The notes beneath the pieces were generated by a model. It did not search any database. It was not told the DNA's origin and worked only from the letters and a program-made list of their open reading frames with translations. From Pseudomonadota bacterium (GTDB lineage Bacteria > Pseudomonadota > Alphaproteobacteria > Sphingomonadales > Sphingomonadaceae), in NCBI GenBank assembly GCA_023432995.1, contig JAEZES010000316.1, positions 1-7,612 on the forward strand: 7,612 nucleotides of DNA, read 5' to 3'. Shown here in pieces: positions 6,106-7,612 of this stretch. How positions within the stretch are numbered: the stretch's first letter is position 1; each line of letters begins with the position of its first letter. The translations under genes were made by a program, and so were the position numbers.

Positions 6106-6780
6106 TTACTCCTGCCACACCGTGACGTCGGACCGGCCCGCGCTGCCGAACCCCTCGGTGGCCAGGACCTGGTAGTTCATCGTCCCGAGCTCGAGCCCGT
6201 GCTCGCGCCACGCGGCGACGTGGTTGGCGAAGGTGATCGCCTGGTCTCTGCCGAGCGCGCGCCGCTCGGTGCGCACGCTCCAGTACTGGTAGAACGTCTG
6301 CGTGCCGCGGATCGACGGCTTGTCGACCCGCTGGGTGCGGTAGATGCGGTAGGTGCCGCCGTCGCTCTCGACCGTGCCGAGCACCGCGGCATCCGGCCCG
6401 GGCGGGGTGAACTCGGCGCCCCAGCTGTCGACCACGTAGTATTCGATCAGCGGATCGGTGCTCCAGCCGTAAAGCGTCAGGTAGCCGTTCGATCCGGGCT
6501 CGAACGCGTCGGCGCGGTAGCCGACCTTGCGGCTGGTCGAGCCGGTGCGCCAGCCCTTGCCGACGACGATGTTGCCGCGCGGGCGCATGTCCCAGGTCAC
6601 GGCGTAGCTGCCGCCCTCGCCGAGCGTCATGCAGGCCGGGTCGGAATCGCGCCACGAGGTGTAGAAGTACCCGTCGTGCGTGCCCGTGCCGCGGACGCAG
6701 GCGGCCGGCTGCTGCGCGCTTGCGCAGGCGATCGCGGTCAGCAACGCGGCCCCGGTCGTCAGTCTGGCAACGATCCGCAT
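6106..6780 (-). CDS. Secreted GH11 endo-1,4-beta-xylanase
   Basis: A 224-residue exported xylanase of glycoside hydrolase family 11, which cuts the beta-1,4-xylose backbone of xylan by a retaining mechanism. Residues 1-22 are a signal peptide (likely cut after ACASA). The rest is a single GH11 jelly-roll domain with no carbohydrate-binding module. The nucleophile is Glu113 in PLIEYYVVDSWG, and the acid/base is Glu209 in YQVLATEG. The thumb loop is PSIRGTQTFYQYWSVR (155-170). Asn70 in GNIVVGKGW sits where Asn or Asp tunes the pH optimum; Asn usually goes with a neutral to mildly alkaline optimum. GGGGGGA lies four to five bases before the ATG. It follows the DoxX-like gene by 43 bases with no visible terminator, so it may be co-transcribed. 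Key residues are intact, so it should be active. Confidence 0.95.
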   Translation of the reverse strand: MRIVARLTTGAALLTAIACASAQQPAACVRGTGTHDGYFYTSWRDSDPACMTLGEGGSYAVTWDMRPRGNIVVGKGWRTGSTSRKVGYRADAFEPGSNGYLTLYGWSTDPLIEYYVVDSWGAEFTPPGPDAAVLGTVESDGGTYRIYRTQRVDKPSIRGTQTFYQYWSVRTERRALGRDQAITFANHVAAWREHGLELGTMNYQVLATEGFGSAGRSDVTVWQE

Positions 6781-6823
6781 CCGTCCCCCCGCCGGCTCAT
6801 GACGTCGGCCCGGCGCAAACGCC

Positions 6824-7468
6824 CTAGGCCTTCCGTGTCAGCGCCCTCAGCGCGCCGATCGCCAGCAGCACCAGGGGAAGGGCCAGCACCACCAGACCGG
6901 TTGTGCTGTTGAGGCCGGGAACAACCCACCAGTAGAACGCCAGCGCCGCCGCGAGCACCAGCGCCGCGCCGGGATAGGCGCCGCGCGGCGCGCCGCTCAG
7001 CGGGTTGGCGTAGAGGCTCTCGTAGTTGTGCCCGGCCTGCGCGGCCTCGCCGTCGGCGAGGTGCCCGCCCTCGAGCACCCCGCGGTAGGCGGGCAGGTAG
7101 GCGAGCATCAGCAGCGCGTTGAGCGCCACGGTCAGCACGGCAAGCAGCGCGATCAGCGGATCGCCCTCGATGAACAGCGAGATGAACAGCCCGCAGACGT
7201 TGACCGGCATCAGCGCGGCGAGCGCGAACGGTACCGCCCGGTTGGCCAGCAGCAGCGCCCCGGCGACGAGGTGGATGAACTTGGCCACCGCGAGCAGCCC
7301 GCTCTTGTCGAACGCGCTCATCAGCCGCAGCGCCATCGGGTCTTCCCAGCTCGCCTCGGGCACGAACGGCAGCAGGAACGGCATGAAATAGCGCAGCGCG
7401 GTCACCACCAGCACCGCGCCGAGCAGCAGCCGCAGGGCGTCGAGCGCGCCGAAGCGGTGGGCGGTCAT
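6824..7468 (-). CDS. DoxX-like membrane protein
   Basis: A 214-residue integral membrane protein resembling the DoxX-like family, whose members are mostly uncharacterised four-helix membrane proteins. The family-like part (about residues 10-130) includes LRYFMPFLLPF, then MRLMSAF-like text (LRLMSAFDKSGLLAVAKF), and the helices IHLVAGALLLANRAVPFALAALMP and LIALLAVLTVALNALLMLAY. A polar stretch (130-163) follows, then two further hydrophobic helices near 165-183 and 189-208, and a basic tail. I set the start at 7468 because GGAGG lies about eight bases upstream and the first residues lead straight into a helix. The ATG overlaps the stop of the upstream gene as ATGA, so the two are coupled. The xylanase gene follows 43 bases later. 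No function can be assigned beyond membrane location. Confidence 0.75.
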   Translation of the reverse strand: MTAHRFGALDALRLLLGAVLVVTALRYFMPFLLPFVPEASWEDPMALRLMSAFDKSGLLAVAKFIHLVAGALLLANRAVPFALAALMPVNVCGLFISLFIEGDPLIALLAVLTVALNALLMLAYLPAYRGVLEGGHLADGEAAQAGHNYESLYANPLSGAPRGAYPGAALVLAAALAFYWWVVPGLNSTTGLVVLALPLVLLAIGALRALTRKA

Positions 7469-7612
7469 GGCTGGACCTCCGCTTCGCGCGCGATTGGCGC
7501 CGGATGGCCCGGCAGCGCGAGGTGCGCTCGCGCGTCGCGGGCGAACATCGGGCGGTAGCTGTCCCAGTAGGCGAGGCACAGCACCAGGTTGCAGCTGAGC
7601 ACGGCCCAGCCG
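7465..7612 (-). CDS. C-terminal end of an upstream membrane protein (partial), possibly a DoxX-like paralog
   Basis: Only the last 48 residues are visible; the gene continues past the right edge. They begin with a hydrophobic segment (GWAVLSCNLVLCLAYWDSYR), followed by a polar tail ending EAEVQP. The segment resembles residues 116-129 of the downstream DoxX-like protein: both have Asn-Leu-rich text, then LAY, three residues, YR. This suggests a tandem duplicate pair, but the stretch is short. Its TGA overlaps the downstream ATG by four bases. It is the true coding frame here because it ends exactly at the coupled start, and the competing frame is only an upstream extension of the DoxX-like gene. 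Confidence 0.6.
   Translation of the reverse strand, partial: GWAVLSCNLVLCLAYWDSYRPMFARDARAHLALPGHPAPIAREAEVQP

Noticed and set aside
7469..7579. N-terminal extension of the DoxX-like protein to 251 residues
   Set aside because: The extra 37 residues are Arg/Pro/Ala-rich shadow text overlapping the real frame of the upstream gene; a good ribosome-binding site precedes the ATG at 7468.
1..7612. CRISPR arrays, tRNA or rRNA genes, insertion sequences, phage or defence genes
   Set aside because: I looked for regular direct repeats, cloverleaf-like sequences, transposase or nuclease motifs and found none; nearly all of the window is filled by ordinary coding genes.

Overview
The window is high-GC DNA (about 65-70% in hand-counted lines). 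GyrB, GuaA, an UrcA-family protein and a GH11 xylanase point to an alphaproteobacterium. The GyrB text near its N-terminus and the start of its TOPRIM insertion look most like Sphingomonadales from memory; this was not searched.

Left part (1-2716). Most of gyrB lies on the minus strand and runs off the left edge. It is preceded by a perfect 9-bp inverted repeat that fits inside a possible promoter spacer. Upstream, still on the minus strand, are a possible 27-residue peptide gene, a 12-bp-stem hairpin and a secreted UrcA-family gene. A relatively A+T-rich divergent promoter region (2509-2716) separates urcA from guaA.

Middle (2717-6073). guaA (GMP synthase) is complete on the plus strand. 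It converges, with only 24 bases between stop codons, on a minus-strand three-gene unit. In transcription order this is an ArsR-type repressor without the classical metal motif, a membrane fatty-acid desaturase-family protein with an altered second histidine box, and an unrecognised four-helix membrane protein. Both junctions are 4-base ATGA overlaps. The unit starts at a perfect 24-bp palindrome covering the repressor's ribosome-binding site. The simplest reading is a self-regulated, translationally coupled lipid or membrane-remodelling operon. This is the most interesting part of the window.

Right part (6074-7612). On the minus strand, a partial gene is coupled by ATGA to a DoxX-like membrane protein, followed after 43 bases by a secreted GH11 endo-xylanase. 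The C-terminus of the partial gene resembles an internal part of the DoxX-like protein, which suggests a tandem paralogous pair. No rRNA, tRNA, CRISPR array, insertion sequence or origin was seen. No gap longer than about 210 bases lacks a gene.
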